Part shown: piece by piece, positions 8,121 to 17,073 of the stretch | Layout of the letters: the number at the start of each line of letters is the position of its first letter | How positions within the stretch are numbered: position 1 is the stretch's first letter | Assembly: GCF_040361275.1 (NCBI RefSeq) | Contig: NZ_APNH01000006.1 | Span: 62,001 to 126,000, forward strand | DNA: 64,000 bases | Direction: 5' to 3' | Source: Salinisphaera sp. T31B1 | Lineage (GTDB): Bacteria; Pseudomonadota; Gammaproteobacteria; Nevskiales; Salinisphaeraceae | Notes under the pieces: generated by a model | What the model saw: the letters and a program-made list of their open reading frames with translations, nothing else | Database searches by the model: none | What the model was told of the DNA's origin: nothing | Program-made: the position numbers and the translations under genes

Positions 8121-9902
8121 ATGGAGATCGCAGAACAAACCGTCAGCACCCTGAACCTCCCGATCAGCCAGATCGAGGTGCAGGCCGATTTCAACCCACG
8201 GCGCTTTTTCAACGACGACGCCCTCAACGAATTGACCGAGAGCGTACGCACGCAGGGCGTGCTGCAATCGATCCTCGTGCGCCCGACAGGCGAGGGCGCG
8301 CGCTACTACCTCGTGGCGGGCGAGCGCCGGTTCCGTGCCGCGCAGCGCGCCGGTCTGACCTCGATCCCGGCGCAGGTGCGCCAGATGACCGACGAGGCTG
8401 CACTCGCGGCGGCGACCGCCGAGAACGGTGCCCGTGAGGACATTTCCGTGGCCGAGGAAGCGCGGCTGGCCAAGCGCGCTGTAAGCCTGTCCGAAGGCGA
8501 CCGTGACGAAGCCGCCAAGCTGCTCGGCTGGAAGCGCTCGCGTGTCGATGCGCGCCTGATGCTTCTGCACGCCTGCGATGAAGTGCTCGATGCGCTGGAG
8601 CGCAGCCAGATCAAGATCGGCCACGCCGAACTGCTCTCCACGCTGCCCAAGGCCACGCAACAAGGCACGCTCGAAAAGATCATCGCCGACGAGATCAGCG
8701 TTGCCGACCTCAAGGGCAAGATCGGTCAATTCACCCGCGAACTGGCACGCGCGCGCTTCGATACCAGCGCCTGTCAGGGCTGTCCGTTCAATTCCTCCAC
8801 GCAGGCCAGCCTGTTCGATTTCTCGGTTGGTGCCGGACGGTGCAGCAACCATGAGTGCTGGACGCAGAAGAACATCGATCACGTCGCCAAAGTCGTTACC
8901 GAACAGCGCATCAATTTCCCGGCCGTGCATACCGATGCCGAGCGCGACGAAACCGGCCGCGTCATGCTGTTCGAGAACGGCACGACCGGCGTTGGCCCGG
9001 ATCAGTTCGCCGCCTGCAAGTCCTGTGAGTTCTACGGCGCGCTCGTGTCCACCGAGCCGGGACGCGAAGGCGCAGTCACCGAAGGCGTGTGCTTCAAGAC
9101 CGCCTGCAACAAGAAAAAGATCGCCGCCTTCGCCAAGGCCCAGAAGGAGGCCGCAGCCGAGGCCCAGCCCAAGGCAACCGGCACCGACAGCAGCACGAGC
9201 ACGCCCTCGGCCACCGCTGCCGCGCAGACCACGCCTGCCGCGCCCTCGAAGCCCAAGCCCAAGGACACCGCAGGCACGCCCAAGGCCGTGACCGAACGGG
9301 CCGATGCGTTCGTGCGCGAGCAAGCGATCCGCGAACAGAAAGCCGACACCACGATCAGCAGTGCGCTGGCTGTGTTCGGGCTGTTCCAGATGGCCGACAC
9401 CGTAAGCCAAGGCACGATCCGCGAACTGATGGTCGAGTTCACGGGCGATAAAAACACCACGACGGCCACCTCGTCCAAGCTCTATGCCGGGCTGCTCGCC
9501 GCGACCCCGCAACGCCGCGATCTGGCCCGCATGGCGCTACTGGCACACCTGCTCGGCGAGCACACCAGCGCCATGTCCCATCACGTCAACTGGCAGAACA
9601 TGGCCAAGGCGACCGTCGCCCATCGCCAGCCCGACCTGACCCAGACCTTCAAGCTCGATGAAGCCTACCTGCGTGCGCACACCAAATCCGGCATGGAGGC
9701 GCTGTTGCGCGAGGCCGGATTCGATAAGTGGTACGACGCCCAGACCGGCCACAACAAGGGCGCGTTCGCCAAGCTGATGAAGGCTAAGGTCGATCAGATC
9801 GTGGCCAAGGTGCTGCCGGAGTCCGGCGGCTTCGACTTCACCGGCTTTGTCCCGGCCAGCGTCTACCAGCAAGCCGGTTTCACCCCCAACCCCGCCGCAT
9901 AA
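8121..9902 (+). CDS. PRTRC system ParB-family protein
   Basis: The 593-residue protein has a ParB/Srx nuclease-like N-terminal domain (FNPRRFFND, then YLVAGERRFRAAQRAG near residue 70, ENGAREDISVAEEARLAKRA near 105) and an HTH region (AAKLLGWKRSRVDARL). A middle region holds cysteine pairs (CQGCPF, CKSCEF), followed by an Ala/Pro/Lys-rich linker around residues 340-390 and a conserved C-terminal domain. This architecture is the ParB-related member of the PRTRC (ParB-Related, ThiF-Related Cassette) system. The role is unknown; DNA binding is likely. The ATG at 8121 follows GGAG and is preferred over the in-frame ATG at 8064. It heads the cassette. Confidence 0.85.
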   Translation: MEIAEQTVSTLNLPISQIEVQADFNPRRFFNDDALNELTESVRTQGVLQSILVRPTGEGARYYLVAGERRFRAAQRAGLTSIPAQVRQMTDEAALAAATAENGAREDISVAEEARLAKRAVSLSEGDRDEAAKLLGWKRSRVDARLMLLHACDEVLDALERSQIKIGHAELLSTLPKATQQGTLEKIIADEISVADLKGKIGQFTRELARARFDTSACQGCPFNSSTQASLFDFSVGAGRCSNHECWTQKNIDHVAKVVTEQRINFPAVHTDAERDETGRVMLFENGTTGVGPDQFAACKSCEFYGALVSTEPGREGAVTEGVCFKTACNKKKIAAFAKAQKEAAAEAQPKATGTDSSTSTPSATAAAQTTPAAPSKPKPKDTAGTPKAVTERADAFVREQAIREQKADTTISSALAVFGLFQMADTVSQGTIRELMVEFTGDKNTTTATSSKLYAGLLAATPQRRDLARMALLAHLLGEHTSAMSHHVNWQNMAKATVAHRQPDLTQTFKLDEAYLRAHTKSGMEALLREAGFDKWYDAQTGHNKGAFAKLMKAKVDQIVAKVLPESGGFDFTGFVPASVYQQAGFTPNPAA

Positions 9903-9932
9903 GGCGGGGTTCATTCCCCAGGAGCATTCACC

Positions 9933-10433
9933 ATGTCGATTCAGTATTTCGTTCACACCAACTGCGACTACAACGAAGCGATGACGCACCACACCACGGT
10001 GCGTGACGCCTACGACGCCATCCGTGCCGAGATGCACATCGAACTGCCCGTGACCGATCCCGGCTTCGGCGAGGCGATCAGCGATGCCTACGAATCCGGC
10101 AACTGGAAAGGGCTGATGATCTATCGCTTCGATCCCCAGAGCGGCCAGATCACCACGGTGGGCGAGAGCGAACTCCAGGCCGAGATCGCGGGCCACGCCG
10201 ACAGCGCAGTCATGCCGATGACCCCCGCGCAGTACATGGACGTGGGGGCTCAGCAGTGCCCGCTCTGCCGTTCCCACGAGATCACGGGTGAGAGCATCGA
10301 CGTGGACACGCTCACCGCCTGGCAGCCCGTGTCGTGTTCGGACTGTGGGGCCGAATGGAACGACCTGTACGGCATGACCGGCTACGAACTGACCTTCGAT
10401 CCGACCGCCAAACCCGAGGCCGCAGCCGCCTGA
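9933..10433 (+). CDS. Hypothetical protein with a zinc-ribbon-like C-terminus, inside the PRTRC cassette
   Basis: The product has 166 residues. A C-terminal pair of CxxC motifs (CPLC near residue 108, CSDC near 133) followed by GAEWNDLYGMTGYEL suggests a small zinc ribbon. No named family is recognised. Lying 30 bases after the ParB-like gene with a good ribosome site (AGGAG), it is probably cotranscribed. Confidence 0.6.
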   Translation: MSIQYFVHTNCDYNEAMTHHTTVRDAYDAIRAEMHIELPVTDPGFGEAISDAYESGNWKGLMIYRFDPQSGQITTVGESELQAEIAGHADSAVMPMTPAQYMDVGAQQCPLCRSHEITGESIDVDTLTAWQPVSCSDCGAEWNDLYGMTGYELTFDPTAKPEAAAA

Positions 10434-10462
10434 AATAAGCGGCTTACGGTTCCTCTCACTAG

Positions 10463-10477
10463 GGGTACTTTGTACTC
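10463..10477. promoter_or_regulatory. Second GGGTAC-TTT-GTACTC inverted repeat, upstream of PRTRC E
   Basis: It matches the 8083-8097 repeat in 14 of 15 positions, and the flanking AG..T matches too. It sits 27 bases before the PRTRC E start and marks a second transcription unit. Confidence 0.55.
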
Positions 10478-10504
10478 CTATCCAAGACAACGCCGGAGAA
10501 TCCG

Positions 10505-10981
10505 ATGCTCGACCTACTCACACGAATGACCCATGCCGGGGAATCGATGACCGTGCGCTACACGCGCAAGTCCGACGACAGCGTGGAACTGTTGATCCAG
10601 CCCGCGCTGGGCGACGATGCCGACCTCGTGACCGACGAGGACGCCATGAAGGCCCGCGCCGCCCTGTGCCGCCCGGTGCTGTTCCGTGGCAGCCATGCAG
10701 ACGTGAGCGAGTGCTTCACGCGCCATGTGCAGGCCAACGTCGATGCCCGCCAGCAGTTGCGCGATTCCTACGACGACCTCACGAGCGCGACCAAGGAAGC
10801 CGCCAAGAGCGCGGCGCAGGCCGCTGCAAGCAAGAAGGCCAAGACCGCCGCCTCCGCCAAGGCCGCGAACACCGATACCACTGCGACCACCACCAAAGCG
10901 GACAGCACCACCGAGTCGCAGGCCGAGGCCACGCCCAAAGCCGACACGGCCCCGGCAAGCAACCCCTCCAGTCTGTTCTAA
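10505..10981 (+). CDS. PRTRC system protein E
   Basis: The 158-residue protein starts MLDLLTRMTHAGESMTVRYTR, continues with VELLIQPALGDDA, and ends in a long Ala/Lys/Thr-rich tail (residues about 95-158). The short folded domain plus low-complexity tail is characteristic of PRTRC protein E, whose function is unknown. Position directly before protein C agrees with other PRTRC cassettes. Confidence 0.72.
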   Translation: MLDLLTRMTHAGESMTVRYTRKSDDSVELLIQPALGDDADLVTDEDAMKARAALCRPVLFRGSHADVSECFTRHVQANVDARQQLRDSYDDLTSATKEAAKSAAQAAASKKAKTAASAKAANTDTTATTTKADSTTESQAEATPKADTAPASNPSSLF

Positions 10982-10996
10982 GCAGGAAGTCGAACC

Positions 10997-11209
10997 ATGA
11001 CCGCTATCACCCAGACCCTGACCCGCGTGTTCAAGCTCGGCGCAACTGAACTCGACGACCCGGCACCGCAGGAAACCCCCGAGATCGCCATGAGCCTCTA
11101 CGAAACGGCTTTCCCGGTACTCAAGACGGCATCGCTGGCCGAACCCGTGATCGACGGCGAGCGCCTCGTCTACGAGATCGTCAAGCCGCAGGCCAAGACC
11201 AAGGGCTGA
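10997..11209 (+). CDS. PRTRC system protein C, ubiquitin-like
   Basis: The 70-residue protein (start TQTLTRVFKLGATELDDPAP, then MSLYETAFPVLKTAS) fits PRTRC protein C. This family has been described as a prokaryotic ubiquitin-like β-grasp fold (Prok_Ub). It ends KPQAKTKG, a single terminal glycine rather than the Gly-Gly of ubiquitin. With the E2-like, JAMM and ThiF/E1-like genes downstream it could be the modifier that is activated and conjugated, although this has to my knowledge not been shown. Confidence 0.75.
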   Translation: MTAITQTLTRVFKLGATELDDPAPQETPEIAMSLYETAFPVLKTASLAEPVIDGERLVYEIVKPQAKTKG

Positions 11210-11213
11210 TGCA

Positions 11214-11414
11214 ATGAGCGACAAGGCGCAATCACTGTTGAAGGCATGGGCCGAGGGCAAGACCCCGGCCCGGCGCAGCCAGCCCGGTCTGGCGCTGCAA
11301 GGCAGCAACATGGCCGCGCACCTGCTCGGTAAAGCGCTCTCGCACACCCGTCACAACCGCGAGTCACGCCCCGGCGCGGGCGTGCTCCATGCCAAGGAGT
11401 TGCCGCCGGTATGA
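11214..11414 (+). CDS. Small basic hypothetical protein in the PRTRC cassette
   Basis: The frame encodes 66 residues with a basic ALSHTRHNRESR stretch. It begins 4 bases after protein C and overlaps the start of protein F by 4 bases (ATGA), which supports translation. No family is recognised. Confidence 0.5.
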   Translation: MSDKAQSLLKAWAEGKTPARRSQPGLALQGSNMAAHLLGKALSHTRHNRESRPGAGVLHAKELPPV

Positions 11415-12574
11415 CGGGACACGTCTACACCCTGAACAGCGCGACGCAGGCGCTGGCGATGCTGCCGATCCCGGCCATCGACGCCGATGCACTGTCTGTC
11501 TACGACCGTATCGCCGAGAACCTGACCACGCCCGAGAACGCGATCACCGAGGTCGCCGCAGTCGTGCGCTATGGCCATGCGCAAGGCCAGTTCAGCGATG
11601 CCCAGATCGAGGGCGTCACAGCGACCGCCCACGGCATCACGCAGGCCACGACGCTTGCCGCCGCTCTGGTGGATCGCCTGTGTCGTGAGGCCATGCAGTC
11701 TGCACTGTCGCACCTCGACCATGCAGGGCTGCGCGCGCCCGAGCGCAACGGGCTCGATCTCATTCTCAAGACCGAGAGCGCCTACGACTGTGGCGTCAGC
11801 CTGAATATCGAGCACGCCCACATGCTGCGCGTCGGCGAATGCACCGACTTCTACAGCGACGATCTGCCCGGACAACTGCGCGATCTGGCCAACGCCGCGA
11901 TCACCGCGCTGGCCGATATGGCACCACTTTGCTGCCTTGCCCAAGAGTGCATGACCTATGACGACTTCTGGCTGTTGCAGTACGCCTGCGGCCATAGCAA
12001 CACGCTGTCATCGCTCGCCGAGGAATGGCACTGCGAGGGTGTGCCGTCATGGCCCGATGCCGTGGCCCAGGTCAGACAAGAAGCCGTGACGATGGGCGAG
12101 GACGCAGACGAGCAGGTCGCCGAACTCAAGCTGGTATGGCCCCGCATCAATCCCGATGCCGAGATCGCGGTCACGAAGGCCGATCCCGCAACCATCGCCT
12201 GTCTCGCCGATGCAGCCGAGCAGGGCGAGCACGACCACCCGTTGATCGACTTTGCCCGTGGAATTGCCCGCTTGAGCGAGCGCCTGCGCCCGATCATCAC
12301 CCACCCGGACACCCCCTTCGATCAGGCCGCAATCATGCCGCTGCTGATGATCGTGACCCGAGACGACGAACTCGCGTTCACCGAAGAACACGCGCAAATG
12401 ATGATGCAGGGCGACGAAGGCCCGAGCGTGATGTTCAGCCTTTTCGACAGTACGCCGTGGCCCCTGCTGCGGGACGTGCTCGGTGCCTGCTACGCACAGG
12501 CGCTGGCATTCGAGGCGCTGCCCGATTACGGGCTGTGCCGCCACTACGACAATCAGGAGACTGACCATGCTTGA
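11411..12574 (+). CDS. PRTRC system protein F
   Basis: The 387-residue protein is helix-rich. It starts TLNSATQALAMLPIPAIDADAL and contains a Cys-containing MAPLCCLAQECMTYDDFW segment near residue 175. Its size and its position between proteins C and B match PRTRC protein F, whose role is unknown. Its end overlaps the ATG of protein B. Confidence 0.7.
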   Translation: MTGHVYTLNSATQALAMLPIPAIDADALSVYDRIAENLTTPENAITEVAAVVRYGHAQGQFSDAQIEGVTATAHGITQATTLAAALVDRLCREAMQSALSHLDHAGLRAPERNGLDLILKTESAYDCGVSLNIEHAHMLRVGECTDFYSDDLPGQLRDLANAAITALADMAPLCCLAQECMTYDDFWLLQYACGHSNTLSSLAEEWHCEGVPSWPDAVAQVRQEAVTMGEDADEQVAELKLVWPRINPDAEIAVTKADPATIACLADAAEQGEHDHPLIDFARGIARLSERLRPIITHPDTPFDQAAIMPLLMIVTRDDELAFTEEHAQMMMQGDEGPSVMFSLFDSTPWPLLRDVLGACYAQALAFEALPDYGLCRHYDNQETDHA

Positions 12575-13337
12575 ACCCATGACCCCGACGCCTGACGAGT
12601 GCGGCATGACCTCCATCGTGCCGCATACCGCGCTGATCCTGTCCCAGATCAACAACGGCGGCGACGTGTCCATGCTGGTCGCCCAGCACAAGCTCTATCA
12701 GGCCAGTGGCCAAGTGCGCATGGGATCGGGCGAGATCATCGGCCCGGAACGCATCGCCCAGATCGTGGCCATGCTCGACGAGAACGCCGCGCGCCACGCC
12801 AGCGAACACGTCTTGCCCGCCCATGTCATTGCCCACAGCGCGGATATGGTCGCGTGGCATGTGCCCGGCAAGCGTCGTCCGATGTTCTTCACAGACCCGC
12901 CCAATCCGCCGGAGTCGATGCAGGTCGCATGGCCGTCGCTGCTTTTCCTCGCCCGTGGCAATCGGCTCTGGCTGGCCGCGCTCGACAGCGACGCGCGCCC
13001 CGACGCCGACACACCGCTCTACCACGCGCCGCTGATGAATCACGACGCCCGTAACGGCCTGTGCTTCGGCAATGCAGCGCGACCGGCGCGCGCCTCACTG
13101 GAGACGATGCGCACTTTCGAGGCTGCCGTGTTCGAGTCCAACTTCTCGCACTGCAATGGCGGCAATCATCTGCGCTATCGCCATCTCAACAGCGCGAGTC
13201 AGTCCGCGTGCGACAGCACGCATCTCGGGTTCTACCGCAGCATCGCAAAGCGGCGTCTGAAACGCTTCCCCGCCCGCCATCTGCTGCCGCTGAACATGAC
13301 CGTGGCCGATTTCCTCAAGACCGGGAGCAACCGATGA
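12567..13337 (+). CDS. PRTRC system protein B (prokaryotic E2-like, family D)
   Basis: The 256-residue product has the PRTRC B hallmarks: YHAPLMNHDARNGLCFGNA around residue 152-170, FESNFSHCNGG, and a C-terminal RFPARHLLPL. The family is assigned to E2-like folds (Prok-E2_D). The cysteine in NGLCFGN is the candidate catalytic residue for carrying a ubiquitin-like protein. The ATG at 12567 overlaps the end of protein F and the stop overlaps the start of protein A, so the genes are tightly coupled. Conjugation activity is inferred from fold. Confidence 0.78.
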   Translation: MLEPMTPTPDECGMTSIVPHTALILSQINNGGDVSMLVAQHKLYQASGQVRMGSGEIIGPERIAQIVAMLDENAARHASEHVLPAHVIAHSADMVAWHVPGKRRPMFFTDPPNPPESMQVAWPSLLFLARGNRLWLAALDSDARPDADTPLYHAPLMNHDARNGLCFGNAARPARASLETMRTFEAAVFESNFSHCNGGNHLRYRHLNSASQSACDSTHLGFYRSIAKRRLKRFPARHLLPLNMTVADFLKTGSNR

Positions 13338-13951
13338 ATACCTATGCCGAAAGCGTCCTCGACCGCGCCCTCGCGCGCGCTACCCCGGTCTATCCGGCCG
13401 CACACAGCGGGGAACTGCCTCCGCTTGCCGAAGGCGCGCACTGCTATCTGATCGCCAGTGACGGCCTGTTCGTCCTGGGGCGCGGGCGCGGCTTCTCGGC
13501 GCTGATCCGCGTGTCGCGCATTCGCAAGCTCAGTCCGTTCGGCGAATTGTCCGAAGGCGTGATCTTCGATGACGCGCGTGTGCCGCGTGCGCTGGTACGC
13601 GAAGCCGCCGACCGCGCCATCGCCGAGAACCCCAACGAGTGGGCCGGGGCCATCGTGCGCACCGAGCAAGGCTATGCGCTGCAATCGGTCGAGGTGGAGT
13701 CCGCCTCACCCGGACACGTCACCTATCGGCGCGACAGCTACAACGACGCGGCGGTAGTTGTGGATATGCACTCCCACGGCACACTGGAAGCGTACTTCTC
13801 TCGCACCGACGATGCCTCGGACGAGCAGGGCGTACACCTGTCGAGCGTGTTCGGTCACTGCACCGACCGCAAGCGCCTGCAAATGGTCGCCCGCGTGACC
13901 ATCAACGGGCATTTCCTCGAAATCGAACCCGAGCACTGGCTCGCCGACTGA
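13334..13951 (+). CDS. PRTRC system protein A (JAMM-type metalloprotease-like)
   Basis: The 205-residue protein carries a JAMM/MPN motif near residue 141: HSHGTLEAYFSRTD, that is HxH-x7-SxxD. It matches PRTRC protein A. JAMM enzymes remove or process ubiquitin-like tags with a zinc ion. The start overlaps the stop of protein B (ATGA). In this cassette it would be the deconjugating or maturing enzyme for protein C. Confidence 0.8.
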   Translation: MNTYAESVLDRALARATPVYPAAHSGELPPLAEGAHCYLIASDGLFVLGRGRGFSALIRVSRIRKLSPFGELSEGVIFDDARVPRALVREAADRAIAENPNEWAGAIVRTEQGYALQSVEVESASPGHVTYRRDSYNDAAVVVDMHSHGTLEAYFSRTDDASDEQGVHLSSVFGHCTDRKRLQMVARVTINGHFLEIEPEHWLAD

Positions 13952-13970
13952 CAACGACAAGCACAACGCC

Positions 13971-14822
13971 ATGACCGACCAGAACAGCACAAACCGCCTC
14001 GTGTCCACGCCCACGCGTCAGACCTTCTACGCACCGGAATGGCTGATGAATCCGCACCAAGCCGTCGAGATCACGGTGCTCGGCGCGGGCGGTACCGGCG
14101 GCGAGGTGCTTGACCAGCTCTGCCGTCTGCACGCAACGCTCAATGCGCTCGGCCATCGCGGGCTGCATGTCACCCTCTATGACGGCGACACCATCTCGGC
14201 CTCGAACGTCGGGCGTCAGCGCTACTCGGCGATGGAGATCGGCGAGAACAAGGCGGCAGCGATCATCAGCCGGATCAATATGTTCTACGGCACGGCTTGG
14301 GAGGGCGTACCGCTGCACTGGGCGCCGGAAGCTGGGCTTGACCGCTGGGTCATCTCGGCAACCGACTCCGCCGCCGTGCGCCACCAGATCGCGGCCTACG
14401 GCGCGCAGCAGAGCCACAGAATCACGTTCTCGAACAACCGCTCGCTCTGGCTGGACTTCGGCAACGGCGAACACACCGGACAAGCGATCCTCGGCCATCT
14501 GCATGCCCCACAAGACTTCGCGCGCGATGCGCTGCGTCTGCCGCATGTGATCGATCTGTTCCCCGAGATGCAGGACGATCCGAACGATGGGCCGAGTTGC
14601 TCGGTCGAAGCCGCCATCCGTTCGCAGGCGTTCGGCATCAATGCCGCGCTGGTGACCAACGCCTTCGCCACGCTGGTCTGGCCACTGTTTCGTACCGGCG
14701 CCATCGACCGCCATGGGTTGTTCATCGACGTGCGCGAGGGCAGCGTCAGCCCGTTGCGTATCGATCCGCTCGAATGGTCTCTCATGGGCTACGATGCTGC
14801 GATAGAAGGGACCGCGGCCTAG
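13971..14822 (+). CDS. PRTRC system ThiF-family (E1-like) adenylyltransferase
   Basis: The 283-residue protein has a nucleotide-binding glycine loop (VLGAGGTGGEV near residue 28), an acidic DGD and SNVGRQRYS segment typical of ThiF/MoeB/E1 proteins, and DGPSCSVEAAIRSQAFGIN near residue 206. It would activate the C-terminus of a ubiquitin-like protein as an adenylate. The SCSV cysteine is a candidate for the thioester. It is the last gene of the PRTRC run. Confidence 0.85.
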   Translation: MTDQNSTNRLVSTPTRQTFYAPEWLMNPHQAVEITVLGAGGTGGEVLDQLCRLHATLNALGHRGLHVTLYDGDTISASNVGRQRYSAMEIGENKAAAIISRINMFYGTAWEGVPLHWAPEAGLDRWVISATDSAAVRHQIAAYGAQQSHRITFSNNRSLWLDFGNGEHTGQAILGHLHAPQDFARDALRLPHVIDLFPEMQDDPNDGPSCSVEAAIRSQAFGINAALVTNAFATLVWPLFRTGAIDRHGLFIDVREGSVSPLRIDPLEWSLMGYDAAIEGTAA

Positions 14823-14877
14823 CACCGCGTCACGCACCAACAGGGCGCGCCACACGCCAACCGACCCCGTACCAACG

Positions 14878-15171
14878 ATGACATCGACGACACGCAGCGG
14901 CCTGCACAAAGGGCCAGATCAGCCTTATGCCACCTTGCAGTTCGCCAACGACGAGGAGCGCCAGGCCGATCAGCGCCGGCGCGACGCATTGAATGCCTAC
15001 CGTGACTCTCTGGGTGTCACCGTGCAGGAGCTGGCTGAGCTGTTGAGCCGGCTCCGGGGCGATCGGGTGAGCTACTGGACAGTCCGATCCTGGACATCTG
15101 GCCAGACCTCCAGACGCGCACGAATCACACCGAACTGGGTCATAAAGCTGCTTGACGCGAACGTGGACTAG
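14878..15171 (+). CDS. Hypothetical protein with HTH-like segment
   Basis: The 97-residue product contains VTVQELAELLSRLRGDRVSYWTVRSW, which reads like a helix-turn-helix of the Cro/C1 or excisionase type. No family is certain. It follows the ThiF gene by 55 bases and ends before a 280-base gap without a recognised gene. Confidence 0.5.
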   Translation: MTSTTRSGLHKGPDQPYATLQFANDEERQADQRRRDALNAYRDSLGVTVQELAELLSRLRGDRVSYWTVRSWTSGQTSRRARITPNWVIKLLDANVD

Positions 15172-15452
15172 ATCGCAGAGCTGTCTGCTCTCAACCCGAA
15201 TGTCAGAAGCACCAGGCACTGCATCTCGGCTGGGTCGCCTCAACCCAATAACCGCCCCTTCGTTGCGCAGAAGCATTCGCACAAGCGGTTACTGACGACG
15301 TGTATTGTCGTGTCAAGACAGTGCACATCATAATTCGGGAAAATATCGCAATATCAATACCTAACCCTTGATCTCGCCCGATCTCGTTGTATAGAGAAAC
15401 GAAGTTGCTGCCGCTCAATCGATTTAATCCAATCGGATCACGAGGAGGCACC

Positions 15453-15533
15453 ATGGCGAGCCAACTTCAACCCAACGCGCGTTGCATCGAGCCTGAGCGA
15501 GCGTTGTCTGACATCATTGGACACCACCGATGA
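15453..15533 (+). CDS. 26-codon upstream peptide ORF coupled to the next gene
   Basis: An ATG at 15453 follows a strong AGGAGG by four bases. The frame encodes 26 residues (MASQLQPNARCIEPERALSD, then six more) and stops at a TGA whose ATGA overlaps the next start at 15530. The strong ribosome site and exact overlap argue for translation and for a coupling or leader role. Confidence 0.5.
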   Translation: MASQLQPNARCIEPERALSDIIGHHR

Positions 15534-15964
15534 GTCAGCCCGTCTATCGCATCGAGTTTGATGGCAAGGTGTACTGCGAGACTCGCGGCGCGGCCATCGC
15601 GCAGACTGCCTGGCATCGTGTGTCTCGCGATCGCAGCTCCGCGACTCCGAACACCGTCGCCCGACTCCTGAAGGATGGCGAGCTGCTGGCGCAAACGCTC
15701 CCGATGGCTCGACTACCACGCGACTGGCCGGACGCCGCGATGCCAAAGGTCAACGGCCATGACGTTGTGAAACGGATACTGCGCTTGCTACGACAGCGGG
15801 GACTGGGCACACGAGAGATCGCAGATGCAATCTCATCGGCTGGTTTACCCACAAGTCGAAGCCGCATCGACGCCCTGAGAGGCAATTCACGGCCCATCGA
15901 AATCATCCCTGCCGAGCTGGCCGTCCTACTGGATGTCCTGATCGAAGGTGCGGACATCGAATGA
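15530..15964 (+). CDS. Hypothetical protein with C-terminal HTH-like region
   Basis: The product has 144 residues. The C-terminal half (LRLLRQRGLGTREIADAISSAGLPTSRSRIDALRG) resembles a helix-turn-helix. It overlaps both the 26-codon ORF upstream and the next gene (ATGA at 15961), forming a three-gene coupled unit. Function unknown. Confidence 0.55.
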   Translation: MSQPVYRIEFDGKVYCETRGAAIAQTAWHRVSRDRSSATPNTVARLLKDGELLAQTLPMARLPRDWPDAAMPKVNGHDVVKRILRLLRQRGLGTREIADAISSAGLPTSRSRIDALRGNSRPIEIIPAELAVLLDVLIEGADIE

Positions 15965-16398
15965 GAGTCGAAACCCGACAGTACTACGGTCACTTCGATT
16001 ACGAGCCCTGCATCGAACGCGGCACGGTCTGGCTCGATATCGCGTTCCAAATACCCGCGGTTCTGGCCGATCATCTCAGCGAGCCTCATCTACCGGACAA
16101 GTTGGGTCCAGGCCTTATCGTCGATGGACAGCCGCTATGCGATCTTGCGAGATTCGAAGTATCAGCCCGACGTACAGCGGCTGTAGCGGATCGAACACGG
16201 CGGTGGCGAATCGATGTGATCTGGCACGCCGATATCGCCGAGCGGGTCGCCGGTGACGCTCCAGCGTATGTCGTATTGGCACAGCACGTCCACGACGGGG
16301 GGGCCGATCGCAGGCAGATCAAGCGGTTGCTGACCGGCGCGCTCACGCAGATCGAAGCGACGTTAGACGACACCGGTTCGGCCGACGCGTGTCTCTAG
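15961..16398 (+). CDS. Hypothetical protein
   Basis: The 145-residue product shows no recognised motif. It begins within the stop codon of the preceding gene, so the pair is translationally coupled. Mixed β-rich N-terminus and helical C-terminus are suggested by the sequence. Confidence 0.5.
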   Translation: MRVETRQYYGHFDYEPCIERGTVWLDIAFQIPAVLADHLSEPHLPDKLGPGLIVDGQPLCDLARFEVSARRTAAVADRTRRWRIDVIWHADIAERVAGDAPAYVVLAQHVHDGGADRRQIKRLLTGALTQIEATLDDTGSADACL

Positions 16399-16785
16399 CC
16401 GCCGAATTGACGGCTGGCTAAACCGTAACCAAACCGTAATGGCCTTCGCAGATCAATGCTCTGCTGGGCGATATGACTGAGTTTTCCACCTTCGCTGGGG
16501 ATAAGTCCGCTCCATTTCGACCCGTCTATCCCGAACGCCTCAGACGAGAGCCTGGCGCGGACTTTTTGAGCTGAAAGTACGATGGCCCGGAACGGAGCAT
16601 GGAAGTGGTAACGGCCGTCGTGACGCCCGGGTGCGCACTACACGCTTAATTCGCCCCGTGGGAGCGCGGAAACAAAGTACCGCTCAGCGGTATTGCTGTA
16701 ATTGCCAATAGTTAGGCGTGTAGATTCGCCGCGGGCAACCATATTGGCTACTTTCGACCCATAAAAACTAGAAACGAGCCGATCG
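16399..16785. other. 387-base region without a recognised gene
   Basis: Only a short tandem repeat of AAACCGTAA (near 16420-16440) and a possible promoter region before 16786 were noticed. No credible coding frame was seen. Confidence 0.5.
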
Positions 16786-16992
16786 ATGGCAGAAATCGTT
16801 TATTGGGTGTGGCCGCGGCCGGCGGGCTGGATGGTTCAGCGAGAGGGCAGCGAGCGCGCGGCGGCGATTCGCGATACGCGTGATGAGGCCCTGGCCGTGG
16901 CCAGTGAATTGGCGCGCTCTGCACAATCAGGACGTGTCTATGTACAGGAAGCAGACGGCGACCTTTATGAACACCAGGCGCCCGATGAATAA
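16786..16992 (+). CDS. Small DUF2188-like protein
   Basis: The 68-residue product has an aromatic start (YWVWPRPAGWMVQREGSERA), then RDTRDEALAVASELARS and a final VYVQEADGDLYEH. This is the pattern of small DUF2188 proteins, whose function is unknown. It is separated from the RecG-like gene by 81 bases. Confidence 0.6.
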   Translation: MAEIVYWVWPRPAGWMVQREGSERAAAIRDTRDEALAVASELARSAQSGRVYVQEADGDLYEHQAPDE

Positions 16993-17073
16993 GGGGCCGG
17001 CGATGCGAGCGTGTAGGGCGGGGTAGCGTTCACGGCGGTTGCACAATCCAGCACCTGACCGAAACTCGGGCAG

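Noticed and set aside
8103-9512. 469-codon ORF on the reverse strand of the PRTRC ParB gene
   Set aside because: Gly/Arg/Leu-rich shadow frame typical of GC-rich DNA opposite a well-supported ParB gene.
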